A stretch of DNA of 64,000 nucleotides from Sabellastarte sp. h YS-2021. Lineage: Eukaryota > Annelida > Polychaeta > Sabellida > Sabellidae. Numbering within the stretch: the first letter of the stretch is position 1; each line of letters starts with the position of its first letter. The position numbers and the translations under genes were made by a program. The notes under the pieces were generated by a model. That model was given only the letters and a program-made list of their open reading frames with translations. It had not been told where the DNA came from and ran no database searches. The DNA is taken from assembly GCA_964017235.1 (NCBI GenBank), contig OZ024936.1, positions 50,457,028-50,521,027 on the forward strand. The letters run 5' to 3'. Of the stretch, positions 11,625 through 22,956 are shown one piece after another.

Positions 11625-12122
11625 TAGGGATGGGTCGGTATGAAAAATATGTAGATCGGGATGTCGCCAATGCAAAACCGTACCGAATTCGGGACTCCGC
11701 GTTTTAGTTCACCCCAAACAAACATGGATGTTTCCTCAACGACATCGCAATAAAAGCTCATAAATGCACAAAATATGTGATAAAAACGTATAATGTCTTC
11801 ATATTTCTGGTTTCTTTCCAATATTTTAAGTTTTCCTTTATTTATATGAGTTGACAAGCGAAATTGAGGTTATAAAGTGTCGTAACCAAAACATGGCAGT
11901 TCTGCTCAACGTATCGCTTAGTGCACTATAAAAGTCTGTAAATGGACGAAAATATGGGATAAAAGCTTATAATTTCTTCAGATTTTGTGTATGTTTCTGA
12001 TATTTTAACTCTTCCTTCCATTATATGTGCTGACAAGCGAAGTGGCGGTTGTAAAATCTCATCACGGTATTTCAGTAAAATGCTCTCGACACTGAGATAC
12101 GGGACCTACCGACCCATCCCTA
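11625..12122. mobile_element. hAT-type MITE
   Basis: A 498-bp non-coding element with terminal inverted repeats TAGGGATGGGTCGGTA at the left and TACCGACCCATCCCTA at the right (15 of 16 bases match). It is flanked by a perfect 8-bp direct repeat ATATATAC at 11617-11624 and 12123-12130. An 8-bp target duplication with TAGGG-type termini is characteristic of the hAT superfamily. The interior is a diverged tandem duplication: AAAATATGTGATAAAA at 11770 recurs as AAAATATGGGATAAAA at 11949, an offset of 179 bp. ORFs crossing it are chance. Confidence 0.9.
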
Positions 12123-12130
12123 ATATATAC

Positions 12131-13230
12131 AAAGTCACAAATATAATGCACATAATTAAAATTTGGGGTTTTCTCAAGAATGCAACAAAAGTTTTTTACC
12201 AAGTGGAAGAGCAAGGATGTGAAATTTACCGCAGTAGGTGTAAATTCACCAGTAAGGAAACCCCTTCTATTTGCCTGACTTTTGCGAAACCAGTGACACA
12301 TTGCTGATTTCTGTGACTACATTTGGACTCTGATCTCCTCCGTAGTGCTTTTGGTTTCTTTGGAAGCAAATGAACATGACCAACAAGAATATTTGAAAAA
12401 TTATACCCATTTGAAAAATGACCCAGTATTGTAAGTGCAAGTGCGTGCATACACACAGCTTATTATGCAAATCTGCTCAAGGATAAATATAATGAGCAGA
12501 CCAACATTGAAACTTAAGGTCAAATTGTTACATGAAAGAATATGTTGCAGCTTTTTGGTCACTTTCCCTTTGTTTCTACTATGTCAATAAATCGAGATAA
12601 AAAAATTTATCATGTTGGCCCTTCTACTCTTCTGTAGTTTTCAGTCAATGTTCAGCCAATTGTTGTTCACTTGTGTTAGAAACAAAAGACTGCTTTGCAT
12701 TTCAAAGAACCAATGCTTGAAAATATCAACATTTTATTTTATTTTCATCAAATCAATAAAAAACCTGTTAAAACCTATAAATTATATTTACGTAGAAGTT
12801 TATTAACTCTAACAAAGACAATTCTGACTTCAAAACTATGACTCCTGCACGTGAGGGCTTAATTTCACCAAACCAGCGAAAAGCAACTAAACAATGAATT
12901 TCATTTGTTTCATTGCCCCAGAAAATCAGTCTGGACTTTGGCAAATGGCCACTAGTTCAGGTATATCTAACGACTAACGAGTAATAATAAAATTTTTTAA
13001 ATGTTCAAATCAACAGTTAAACAACCCTAAGTAAGAAATGTAAAATCTTCCATTTAAAAAACCTATTTTTTGGGGTAAATTTTCATCAAAAATAGAAATT
13101 TTGTGACTACGCTGTGTTACTTATGCAAAAGTTACATCAATTTTAATTGATGCTGCCTAAATTTAAGACTGACAGCAGTAATCAATGTAAGATGGTTTTC
13201 AGTTTCACACTTCTTTCTGTTCAGTCTTAC
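12131..13230. other. Stretch with no recognised gene
   Basis: Short overlapping ORFs at 12200-12470 on both strands are not supported by splice sites or a recognised domain. No tandem repeat or SINE head seen. Confidence 0.5.
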
Positions 13231-13315
13231 CTGAAGAAGAGTTGGTGCTGACAGAATCAACAATATTTACTTCATATAACAATCCATAAGCAGCAAACTG
13301 ATCTTCTAACCTCTT
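13231..13315 (-). CDS. Candidate internal exon of an RRM protein (RDM1-like?)
   Basis: On the minus strand TTTTGTAG precedes 85 bp that are open in one frame and end at GTAAGAC. The 28 encoded residues include LEDQFAAYGLLYEVNI, the pattern of an RNA-recognition motif from helix 1 to strand 2 (L..xF..YG.L..V.I). The wording resembles the RRM of RAD52 motif protein 1 (RDM1), from memory of that family. I could not find the rest of the RRM in neighbouring sequence, so this may be an isolated pseudo-exon, part of a gene with long introns, or chance. Confidence 0.3.
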
Positions 13316-15753
13316 CTACAAAAGTAAAACAGTAAAAGGTAATGGCTCCTGGGTTGGCACAACAAACACAAAAACTAGCACAAAAGGTGATTTGTCGGGA
13401 ACAAGAAACAAAATAATCATAACTCACAACACCATGACCATTTTTCCTACACTACTAAAATATTAATAAATTGTTTGCAGTACACTATCCTTATTTCAAC
13501 AAATATTTGAATTTAATCCTTTTATTAAATAACCATCAAAGAACCATCAATTGAGAGAACAGAGTGTGGTCATTAATTACCCAATGTGATGTGAAATTGT
13601 TTCAGGTGAATCATTCTAATAATGAATGATGTCTAAGAGTGGCTAAGATCACCAGTATGATGTGGGTATAATTATGGATGTGTAGTATACAGCCAGTACT
13701 GAATCCAGACAATTTAACTTGTATCATATTGACTTGTATCATAGTGTAAAGGTAAAAAAATAAAACATTTATAAAACCATGTCTTTTGCAACTTCCTATT
13801 TTTTTCTAAATAGATTTTCTATGTCATTTTACTGATAGTCTGACTCCAATATTATGTAAATCCTAATCCTGCCCTCTAAGCAAATATATCTGACTTGCTC
13901 ATGAATATCCACGGACTGCTAAATTGGGTCTGCACTCAGCATAATTATTTCAAATATGCCACAAATACATTTGAATTCCTCATTAATATTCATGGACTGA
14001 CTAGAGAAGTCTGTGTATTTGTAGTAGGTACAAGGATTGTCAAGAAAACATATACCTTAAATATTTTTGAAATGCTCATTTGTTGAATCTAGAAGTTTGT
14101 GTGGTAGTGCAATGTTATTCACATATTAAAAAGTGTCAGAAAAGCTCCACTTTACCTTGAAAGTGGATGAAAATACTGGCAGCCTAAAAAAGAAGTTTTT
14201 CTGCTAATGTTATATGACAGTTTTCAAGACAATCTTTTTCTGATTGAATCGCCATACTGTCTCCATGTTTTTCAGGCTACTGTTATTCACTGGAACATTA
14301 GCTAGGTCATGTGAAATGTTATTATCACATTATCTGGACAAATTACACCATAAACTACACAATTTGACATTTAACCGTTTGCATTTCATGGTAAAGAAAA
14401 CATCCATGAATATATCCCAACAGGGGCCTCTGTAGTGAAGAAAAAATATATAATCATGTGAAATGAAGAAAGTATTTCATAACTTACACATAATTACAAA
14501 ATATACCAAGTGTGCAGTGGGTGATCTATGTAAACATCACAAAAGGGGTTCAATTCTAAAATAAAACTATACTTGTTAACAATCTTGTCCATTTGGCCTC
14601 AATGTAGTAATTATAGCTCCATGCTGTGGTAATAGCCTGGCCAGGAACAAGGGCTAATTCGGGAGTTGAATTTATAAGTGAAAATGAATAACTTGAAAGT
14701 TTGAATTTCTTAGAAATATTTCTGAGTTGTCTTTTGAAGCGTACAGATCCACTGTCAGCTATGTTTGGTTGTTGTGTATATCCTTTCATTTTATTGCTAG
14801 AAACATGGTTATATATGATATCGTTATACGATACAAACTGAAACATGCTGTCACAAAACGGATGTCTCTTTTTTAGCCATTAAACAAACATTAAGGTCCT
14901 TTAATATTAATTCATACATATATAACATTGGTTATGTATTCACACCGCTTCAATAAGCAGCTTCTTTATTTGAAGGCCGTTTCTTCCATTTTGTGTCAGG
15001 ACCAATTAGGGATGTGATTTTATGTTAATGAGCATGGGTATCGATTATTTTATAACATTCAAAACTCAAAATATTTTATGGCATATTTTTCTTATATTGG
15101 CTGTTGAACTATCGCATGCTGCCAAAGACAATAGATGATATAAAGGGCAATTATGACTTCATGGACATTTATAGTGGTATCGTGGCCAGGAGTGTCAGAA
15201 CTACTGTACCAGTAATTTGGTACACTCTTCTTCTCTGTCATTTATTTTTTGCGGCTTTGATATTGTAACGAATAAGCACTTGTCTGGACTGTCAGGTCTT
15301 TTAAAGTCAATCAACTCGCATATTTCTATGTTTTCCATTAACTTATGAAACAGGTTGGAAAGATGTTTATTTATATTTTCGCTCCACTATAAAATATCGA
15401 AGAAATCATAAATACGGAAGCATAATGTCCCGGGATTTTGTGGTATGCTCACAGAAAAGCTGCTTATGTTTTATTACGCAAATTTAACTTATCAGAAGTG
15501 AAAAAATACTATTTTTATATAGTTGAGTTTTAATGAGTGACCACCCTGATTATGTGATCAGGAACAAATTCATTTTCGTTGTGTGACTTTTCTTGTCAGT
15601 TGCTGCAAAGCCAATATCGTCTATTGTGGACTTTCATTATCATTCTTCAAAACTTTACAAATTTTTGTGAAAGATAGCCTCTGTCTCTTTGAAATGTTAT
15701 AATTTACACGGACACACAGAAAAAAAACATATACTGTAGGGTGCCTTTTACAT
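13316..15753. other. Largely featureless intergenic DNA
   Basis: Apart from the ORF at 14556-14846, no exon series, tandem array or mobile-element terminus was recognised. AT-rich throughout. Confidence 0.4.
14556..14846 (-). CDS. Unrecognised ORF, possible exon
   Basis: 96 codons from an ATG to a stop, on the same strand as the candidate RRM exon and upstream of it. The composition is protein-like (mixed charged, aromatic and polar residues, no simple repeats), and a GTATAG near 14565 could be a donor shortly before the stop. No family recognised; could be a first exon of the same unit or a chance ORF. Confidence 0.15.
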   Translation of the reverse strand: MFQFVSYNDIIYNHVSSNKMKGYTQQPNIADSGSVRFKRQLRNISKKFKLSSYSFSLINSTPELALVPGQAITTAWSYNYYIEAKWTRLLTSIVLF

Positions 15754-15901
15754 CTAACAGTATAGCTATTTGCTGGAGCCATCCAACCAAATGGCCAACG
15801 CAGAGATGTGATTTTAAGGTTATCTAACAACCTTCAGCAAGCAATTGGGTTAAAGTAGTCTGTCCTACCGCCAATTAGGTCACATGACCACATTGTTTTA
15901 C
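15754..15901 (+). repeat. DIRS 1 left inverted terminal repeat
   Basis: Pairs with 19790-19937 in reverse orientation. Shared words include GGTCACATGACCACATT, AGTAGTCTGTCCT, TGGAGCCATCCAA and AGCTATTTG, with scattered substitutions (roughly nine in ten bases alike by eye). Confidence 0.85.
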
Positions 15902-16032
15902 TTTCATTAGTTAGCCATCAACAGTGAGGACATTTTTGGAAATTGGTTTGAGTTACAGGGATTAATTTTCATTTTTCTTCTTGAGTTTATGTGAATCGTG
16001 GCGAATAATAATGATTCATCAGATTCAAAAGC

Positions 16033-16233
16033 ATGCTGAATTTTGATACTCATAGATATTGCTTCAATTGTAGAGAAGCCGTTAAAGGTGACAATCTTTG
16101 TATGCCCAGGAAGGACTGTCTACTGTGTGTGGCATTCTCTGAAGATCAAAAGCAAAAGTTGAGTAGTAAGCTTTCAAAAGGTAAGAAGTCAGTTAAGGAA
16201 ACCTTTTTGCAAAAGGAAAAAAAAACAAAATAG
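16033..16233 (+). pseudogene. DIRS gag-like N-terminal fragment
   Basis: 67 codons with a Cys-rich start: Cys-x2-Cys (YCFNC), then Cys-x6-Cys-x2-Cys further on (LCMPRKDCLLC), followed by a basic segment. The same TTTTGATACxCATA start context is seen in the second DIRS element near 61200 (minus strand). Fits the small zinc-knuckle-like start of DIRS ORF1 proteins; the rest of the ORF is broken by stops after 16233. Confidence 0.55.
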
Positions 16234-16290
16234 ACGATTCCATATTGGATGAAGACTATTTGGTTGGGATGTCTTCTCAGTCTGTAGTCG

Positions 16291-17485
16291 TTGGCTAGTC
16301 GTCAGGTTCAAATTTTAAATAGCCAGGCATTGGCAGTAATTTTATCACAGGTTACTACCCTATTGAATAGAATTACTCTGATAGAGAGGAAAGATTCCCC
16401 TACAAGGGCAGACATCTTGGTTTCTAGGGAAGCTACACCACAGGTGAGTTCCCAATGCAAAAAAGAGACTTGCATCTACTATGGATTTTTCTGACGAATC
16501 TCATTCAAAACAGTCCACTACCCTTCCATGACATCATCTTCTGACAATCGATCGTGGATACCTCCAAATTAAAAAGGGTGAGAGGGTGGAGTCTAAAGAC
16601 GGGGAATATGATACTTCACAGGAGAAAAAGCAACCTGTTCCAACATATTCAGATACTTTGGTTACCATTACAAAGTGGTTAGACATTGATATTACTGAGA
16701 CAGATATTATCATTTCTCCTGTGTTCTCTCAAGCCTCAAAACTGAAGAAATCTGCAGAGGTCTCTTTGGCCTTGCCTCCTGCTGAGAATATGGTCAGTTT
16801 GTTGAATTTTAAGGAATATATGAAGCTTCGTGTATTTCTAGGGAACATGATTCCCTGAAAACCAAGTTTTCTAGAAGAAATCCTTTGGCCAGGGGGCAGT
16901 TTTTACGCTTTGACAGACCTCCTATGAAGTGGTACAACATCTTTCCACACCACAGGCAGTGACAGCCCCTAAGTTGCAAGATACTTTTAGGAACACCACC
17001 TCATCTCAATTTCAAATGCCATCTTCCATTGCTACTCCTTGGAAGCAGTTTACCTTGTGAGAGACTGTAAACAGAGAAAAAAATAATGTCTTAAACCATA
17101 TTTTTGGTTTAACTCAGCCAACTGCAAAGCCACTGAGGAGATGGAGCAGTTTGCCATCATTATGTCTGCACAGAATGAAACTGATTTCAACGATGCCTTG
17201 GAATATGTGCAGGAGTGCCTTCAATTACAGTCTTCAGTGAATCAGTCCTTGGGGAAGGCTTTAGATTCATTCCTTGGGAGTGCTATGACTATGTCAGCAA
17301 ATGCATGTATGTTGTTAAGCAAGAGAGACAATTATTTAAAGAACTGTTCAAAGGATGTCACTGAGGATGACATCAGTAGGTTGAAGAATGCTCCTTTCAC
17401 TTCCAATAAGGCTTTTCTTGTGGATACTCTATCTGAAGTTCAAAGGAACTTTATTAAATGGTCTCATGTTAACAGGGATTCATGA
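16291..17485 (+). pseudogene. DIRS gag-like region, fragmented
   Basis: Three open pieces (16291-16494, 16586-16858, 17141-17485) in different frames with stops between. The last contains LKNAPFTSNKAFLVD, which parallels LRNLPIWSTSLF in the gag of the second DIRS element (minus strand near 58200). No enzymatic motif. Confidence 0.5.
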
Positions 17486-17649
17486 ACATGAGGAAAAAGG
17501 GATAATAGATCTCAGAATTGGTCTTTTTGCCTCTACCATGAGAATACATCCTCAAGTTCAACCAAAAGCAGTACCTCCTCCTCAGTTGGTACTAGGTGGA
17601 GAAGCTCCCACTCTTCCAGGCCTTTTAGAGAGAGGGGTGGCAGGAGGAA

Positions 17650-19111
17650 GTGACTGCATGCAGGTGCCCAGGAAGCCGTCTGTCCAGATTTTGGCAGGTA
17701 TGGGAAGCATGGAATGCACATCCAAGAGTTGTGACTATTTTGAAGGAGTGTTATTATCTGAATTTTAGATTTCAACCTCCATTGACAAATTATCCTGTAA
17801 TAAGGAGCAAGTATTCAGATCGGGAAAAACAACTGTTTCCGATAAAATTGGTTTATCAGATGATCAACAAAATAGCGATAACTCCAGTTCAAAAGGTTAC
17901 ATCCCTGAGATTTTACAGTCTGGGAAAGAAATGTTGACCAGTGATAGATTTGAATGTGGTAAACAAATTTTTGCATGTACCAATTTTCGAAATGGAAACT
18001 GCAGAAAATATTCGAGATTCGCTACAGCAATGGGAGTGGGGAACCTCACTCAACCTTACAGATGCATACTTTCACATACCAATACACCCACGGTTTCAGA
18101 AGTATCTAAGCTTCAATGTAGGTGACAGATCTTACCAGTTCACTTCCTTACCTTCGGAATGGCTACGGCTCCTCTCGAGTTCACCATGGTAGCAAAAGAG
18201 GTGAAACTTATGGCTCTCGCAGGAGGCAGCAGGATTCACCAGTACATAGACGATTGGCTAATGAAAGCAAAGTCAAAACAGCAATGCCGAGAGAAGACCC
18301 ACAGGTTGATTCATCTTGTCAAAAGCCTTGGTTGGATCATAAATTTCGAAAAGTCAGGTTTAGTTCCACAAGAAATCGAATTTTTTGATTACAAATTCGA
18401 CCTAGGGTGAGGCCAGTCTTTCTAACTCAAAAGAAGATCGATCGTCTTCTTGAGAAAGTAGTTTCCATGTTGAAATCTCATCACACATCTCTAAGGAAGC
18501 TCATGTCACTGATTGGAAGCATGGGTTCAATGGAAAAGACAATACAATTGGGTCGACTATATATGAGGCCATTCAAATGGTATCTGAAAACACACTGGAG
18601 ATATCCTCAGTCTCTGGATATCCCAGCTCCTGTGTCACAAGGTCTCAAGGATCATCTTAGTGATGGGCCAATCCTTCAAATTTGAGGAGGGGCTCAACAC
18701 TCCATCAGAAGGGGCACAATCTTTCTGTTTGCAGATGTTTCCCTAAAAGGCTTAGGTGCTCACTTAAAACATCAAACAGCCAGTGGCCTGTGAAATCAGG
18801 AGGAATCAAGGCTCCACATAAACATTCTAGAGCTAAAAGCAGTGTTTCTAGCTTTAAAATCATTCAAAAATCAATTTCTGAATCAAACCTGTTGATTTCC
18901 ACAGACAATTCATTAATGGTTGCCTATCTGAACAAACAGGGAGGCACTCACTCTCAGGAAATGTGTGCCCTAATCTGAAAGATCATGTCTTGGATGAATA
19001 CCAGGGGGATTCAGATTCGGGCAAAACACACCCCAGGGAATCTCAATGTTCTAGTAGATTCTTTGTCTAGAGAGCAAAGTCAAAACAGGTGATTCAAACG
19101 GAATGGGCGTT
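17650..19111 (+). pseudogene. DIRS reverse transcriptase and RNase H, frameshifted
   Basis: The RT fingers and palm are read from several frames: VIDLNVVNKFL then LTDAYFHIPIHP at 17941-18190, then HQYIDDWLMKAK at 18237-18275, with YIDD as the catalytic motif, and a connection segment to 18685. RNase H follows, with ISTDNSLMVAYLNKQGGTHS near 18894-18955 and HTPGNLNVLVD near 19027-19060. At least three frame changes and in-frame stops disable it. The RT family with LxDAYxHIPIHP and YxDDW is typical of DIRS elements. Confidence 0.8.
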
Positions 19112-19157
19112 GAAACATCAAGGATTCAAATAAATCTGCCATTGCTGGCATGAACCA

Positions 19158-19511
19158 ATGGTAGATTTGTTTGCAACAAAGTTGAATCACAAACTTTCAA
19201 AGTATGTGTCTCCTGTCCCAGACAGTCAGGCTTGCGAAACAGATGCATTGAACATCTCTTGGGAGGGTCTGGATGGCTATATGTTTTGTCCAGTGGCCCT
19301 CATCCCTCAAGTGATTCAAAAGATGACCACCTACAGGTGCAGAATCATCATGATTGCACCAGGGTGGCCAGGGATGACTTGGATTTGCGATCTGGTGGAT
19401 CTGTCCACAAAGCTCCCTCTAAGGCTTCCCTTGTGGGTGAATCTGATGACTCAGCTGTTCCACAACAGTAGTAAATCGCTACTACTAACAACAGGTTTGA
19501 CAACAATCTAA
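19158..19511 (+). pseudogene. DIRS post-RNase H linker domain
   Basis: 117 open codons beginning VDLFATKLNHKLSKYVSP and containing IAPGWPGMTW, a segment conserved between RNase H and the recombinase of DIRS-group elements. The matching region of the second element is at 56388-56530 (minus; IALGWPGF). Confidence 0.65.
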
Positions 19512-19599
19512 ACAATCTAAAATCAACCTAAATTGAATCATCATGCTTGGCATCTGGAGTCAGTCATAAACATTCAGGGAGATTCTTAGAGGAAGTCGA

Positions 19600-19790
19600 A
19601 AAGTGACTTAAATAGCCTCAGAGGCACTCCTCAGTAGAATCTATGAATCAAGGTGGCCTATTTTTGGGAAGTGGCGTGAAGAGAGTCAGGTGGACATCTC
19701 AGATCCCACTATTCCAGATGTAGCAAATTTCCTCAACTACTTGTTTAAGGAAAAGAATCTCAAGCCATCTACAATGGCTGGTAACAAAAC
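19600..19790 (+). pseudogene. Tyrosine recombinase, N-terminal stub
   Basis: One frame reads SRIYESRWPIFGKWREES then VANFLNYLFKEKNLKPSTMA, matching the SAM-like N-terminal domain of DIRS tyrosine recombinases and the start of the enzyme at 56285 (minus). It runs straight into the right inverted repeat. The catalytic domain with the Arg, His and Tyr residues is absent, most simply by an internal deletion. Confidence 0.7.
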
Positions 19791-19937
19791 AGTAAATAAT
19801 GTGGTCATGTGACCTAATTGGCGGGAGGACAGACTACTGTAACCCAATGGCTTGGTTAAGGTTGTTTGATAACGTTAAAATCGCATCTCTGCATTGGCCA
19901 TTGTTTTTGGATGGCTCCAACAAATAGCTACTGTTAG
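19790..19937 (-). repeat. DIRS 1 right inverted terminal repeat
   Basis: Reverse-complement partner of 15754-15901. The junction with the recombinase stub is at about 19790. Confidence 0.85.
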
Positions 19938-20395
19938 GAAATGGTAAGTATTTCTAATAAAACTTTAAATTACTATAAAATTTTCCAATTCTATGAGATG
20001 AGGAAGCTTGACCTCGAGCAGGTAAATAAGTAGGTATGGTCAAAACAGAACCATGCATGAATGACATGTTAACCCAAAGCAAGTTTGTAGTCAGGGAGCA
20101 GTGGAACTGAAATAGAAATAATAGTTATGCAGACATTTATCGTTTGGAGTATATATCATTTTGAAGAGGGTTTTGGTCAGATTAAGGAAAGTGACTGATT
20201 TTGCAACAACACAGGGTTCCCTGTTCAAGGGTGAGAGCCAGATTTCTCACTTATTTTAAAATTTTGAAATACTAGGATTTCGCTAATTTCAACTAGCATT
20301 AATGCCTTTCACTGAAAAGTTACACAACATCAGAACATTACTTAAGCCAAGTGGTTCTAATGCTGCATATTGAGACTATCCCCAGCAGGCACACA

Positions 20396-20750
20396 ACTTT
20401 GAAATCAGGTTGAATCCAACGGTAAAATCCGGTTGAAACACTTGTAGATTTTGCAAACTGTTTTTAGTTTGGCTCCAACAGGTGAAATCATGTGGAAACC
20501 AACGGGTGAAATCAGGTTGAGACCAATGGTTGAAATCCTATTGAAATATGTGTAGATTTTGCAAACTATATTTAATTGGATCAAATGGTTGAAATCATGT
20601 TGAAATCAACAGGTGAAATCAGGTTGAAAACTAGGGTGAATTCTGGTTGAAATACATGTAGATTTTGCAAACCATTTTAGTTGGATCCAACCAGTGAAAT
20701 TAGGTTGAATCCAATGGGTGAAATAATGTTGAGGTATGTTTTAAATTTGC
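20396..20750 (+). repeat. GGTTGAAATC tandem repeat
   Basis: About three units of roughly 120 bp, each built from sub-repeats like CAACGGGTGAAATCAGGTTG and ending with GTAGATTTTGCAAACxxTxT. The TAGATTTTGCAAAC word occurs at about 20443, 20550 and 20655. Irregular, with substitutions. Confidence 0.75.
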
Positions 20751-20759
20751 AAATTATTC

Positions 20760-22848
20760 TTAATGTTTTTCCAAGGTTTTAATCTATGTTACTCAAACAC
20801 AGATTAATTTTCCATGGAATCACGGCATGGTCCCTCAGTCAAGAAAAATCCCATTGCAGTTTTTATAAACTGCTTAACATTAAATCTGGACAAGGTCGAT
20901 GAAGAGGACTTTGCTTTATTAATGGTCACGTTCAAACTAGAAGCTTTCAGCTTTATCACACAGCTGTATGAAAAAAAAATCAAGCAGATGTCCCAGCAGA
21001 ATTACCACTTACCAGTCTCGGCCTAGTATTTCATACTCGCCTGGGATTGGCACTTTGTACCACATAAAATCACCTAGATGGTTATCCCAACAACCATAGA
21101 GAGTCTTTGTAACAATCAATCACAGCAAACTTCATAGAGGCCCCATACACCAAAGACTTCACAGCAAAAATAACAGGCTAACCAGTCACAAAAACACAAC
21201 AAAGTCAGTCAGCACACCAGATTCTACAATCACAACAACCCACCATCGTATATGAATAACAACAGGTTATTCCAGTATATCTCCAGGCTATATCTCCTTA
21301 CTCTACGATACCATCTAGGAAAACTATTTCCACAGAAGTCAGGTGCAACTTTCCAGGGATATTTTAACCCAGGCTCTTTAAAATTCCACAACACTTCCTC
21401 AGCATCTGTAACACATTTGGTAAAAAAGAAGAAAAGGAGTCAACATGGGGATCTCTGCTGGCTTAAGGCCCAGCATAGAAGGCTTGAGTGTAGTGAATTG
21501 CTGTTGTGGTCCCACACTTTTCCACATCAGAATATAAGTCTGCTAAGCTAATTTGGCCATAATTTTGCATATAATGCTCAACGATTTTAAATGATCTGCC
21601 CGTTGATGTATGTTTAGCCACTTCTCTTCTACAGTCTTTCTCTGTGGCGCCGACCCTGCTAGGTCTCTGGTTATATGATTATGGATGTCTGTTTTCTGTA
21701 TTATGCAATTAGAGTCTGTCTTTAAGATAGAGATTAATGGATCCATCTTCAATATTGCTATTCAGCTGACCAGCTGATTATCTGGGCTTCTTCCATGTTT
21801 GGGTCTTCTTATTGCTATGTGCTTCATGTCCATTTATCCAAGGCTGTGTATTTTATCTGTTCTTGTATACAGCTCCTTTGGGCATCCAGCCCTCTGAGTT
21901 GGTTAGTCAAAGCACAGTCTCGTTTTAGTACTCTTGTCTGATGGCCCTCACTTAAACTGGTCAGGTGCATATTTGCTAGGCAAGACGACTTTATATCTTA
22001 TCATGCCAACTACTAGTTCTAGTCAGGGTATATCATATGATTCGTCCTCTCAGTCATAATGCAACAATGTTTTATTGGATTGTTACCATTTTCTCACCTT
22101 TATTTTTCAAGAATAGCTTACAACATGGTCCAAGTTAAAACCAGCTAATTCTTTTCATTGATTGCAAAAGTAGAACAGCACAATTAAAACATGTTCTGGA
22201 GGCCTTAGCCATGGTTATTAGTATTTCTATGACTATCTCCTCTGGGACCTTGGGATATAAATCTGCAGGCTGTATCACATCTCATCATCACTGATCTGTA
22301 TCACTGAGGGCCTGGTCTCATTTAGCTGTTGAAAGGGATGAAAACTTACATGAGTTGCCAATAAGCTTAGCATATCAGATTGAAAGAGTCCCATAGCTTT
22401 GACCGGTGGTAACCCATTGACAATTACATATGTTCATTCAGTAGAATGCAAAAGGAGTGGTAAAATTATATATAGATATATACAAGATTTTTTTCCTTTT
22501 AACTTGAAGTTTTCAAAATGTTTTGCCTATCAATAGTATCACTGTTCTCAATAATTAATCTATTCCAAGACAGAACACCAATAAAATATTTTATGAGATG
22601 TTAAATAATATCTAAATGACAAAATGCTATGGTCTAAATGTGTGGTTAAATAGTTTTCACATTCCACTTTAATGGTAAAAAACTTTGGTGAAAAGAATAC
22701 TGCTGCAATTATCAATCATTATAGGGCAAAACTGTCTGATATATTTCATTAATATACATATAGCCAGTAGTGCTAGACTATTTTGAATAAAACTTCAGGG
22801 GAATGGAATATCTAACTCAGGTTTTTACTCATTTCTTTATACTTTTCA
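20760..22848. other. Region 3' of gene A, no recognised gene
   Basis: ORFs of 70-99 codons at 20814, 21252 and 21543 show no recognisable domain, splice context or duplicate in the window. The sequence is less AT-rich at 21000-22000 and could be an old mobile-element remnant, but I see no termini. Confidence 0.4.
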
Positions 22849-22956
22849 TTATATTTTTGCAACAAAACGACCGTTAAATGGTTCTCTGTTGGCAAGTTTG
22901 TTCAGCACTGGACCAATTTCCTCAAATTTTACAGTTTTAGTTGGAGGGCCTTTCAC
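22849..22956 (-). CDS. Gene A exon 10 (stop codon)
   Basis: 108 bp, [20 protein letters not shown] to GRFVAKI and TAA at 22851-22849. Confidence 0.92.
   Translation of the reverse strand: MKGPPTKTVKFEEIGPVLNKLANREPFNGRFVAKI

Larger units (their letters stand above)
15754..19937 (+). mobile_element. DIRS-like retrotransposon 1, decayed
   Basis: An element of about 4.2 kb bounded by inverted terminal repeats of about 148 bp (outer tips CTAACAG and CTGTTAG). In order on the plus strand it carries gag-like fragments, reverse transcriptase with YIDD, RNase H, a linker domain and the first part of a tyrosine recombinase. That order, and the use of inverted repeats in place of LTRs, is typical of the DIRS group, which integrates through a tyrosine recombinase. 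Every coding part has stops or frameshifts, and the recombinase core is missing, so it cannot move by itself. Confidence 0.85.

Noticed and set aside
12062..12470. Overlapping ORFs of 60-106 codons on both strands
   Set aside because: They cross the hAT MITE terminus at 12122, and no domain or splice support was found.
20814..21026. 70-codon ORF beginning MESRHGPSVKK
   Set aside because: Protein-like composition but no recognised domain, no neighbours in frame and no duplicate; not distinguishable from chance.
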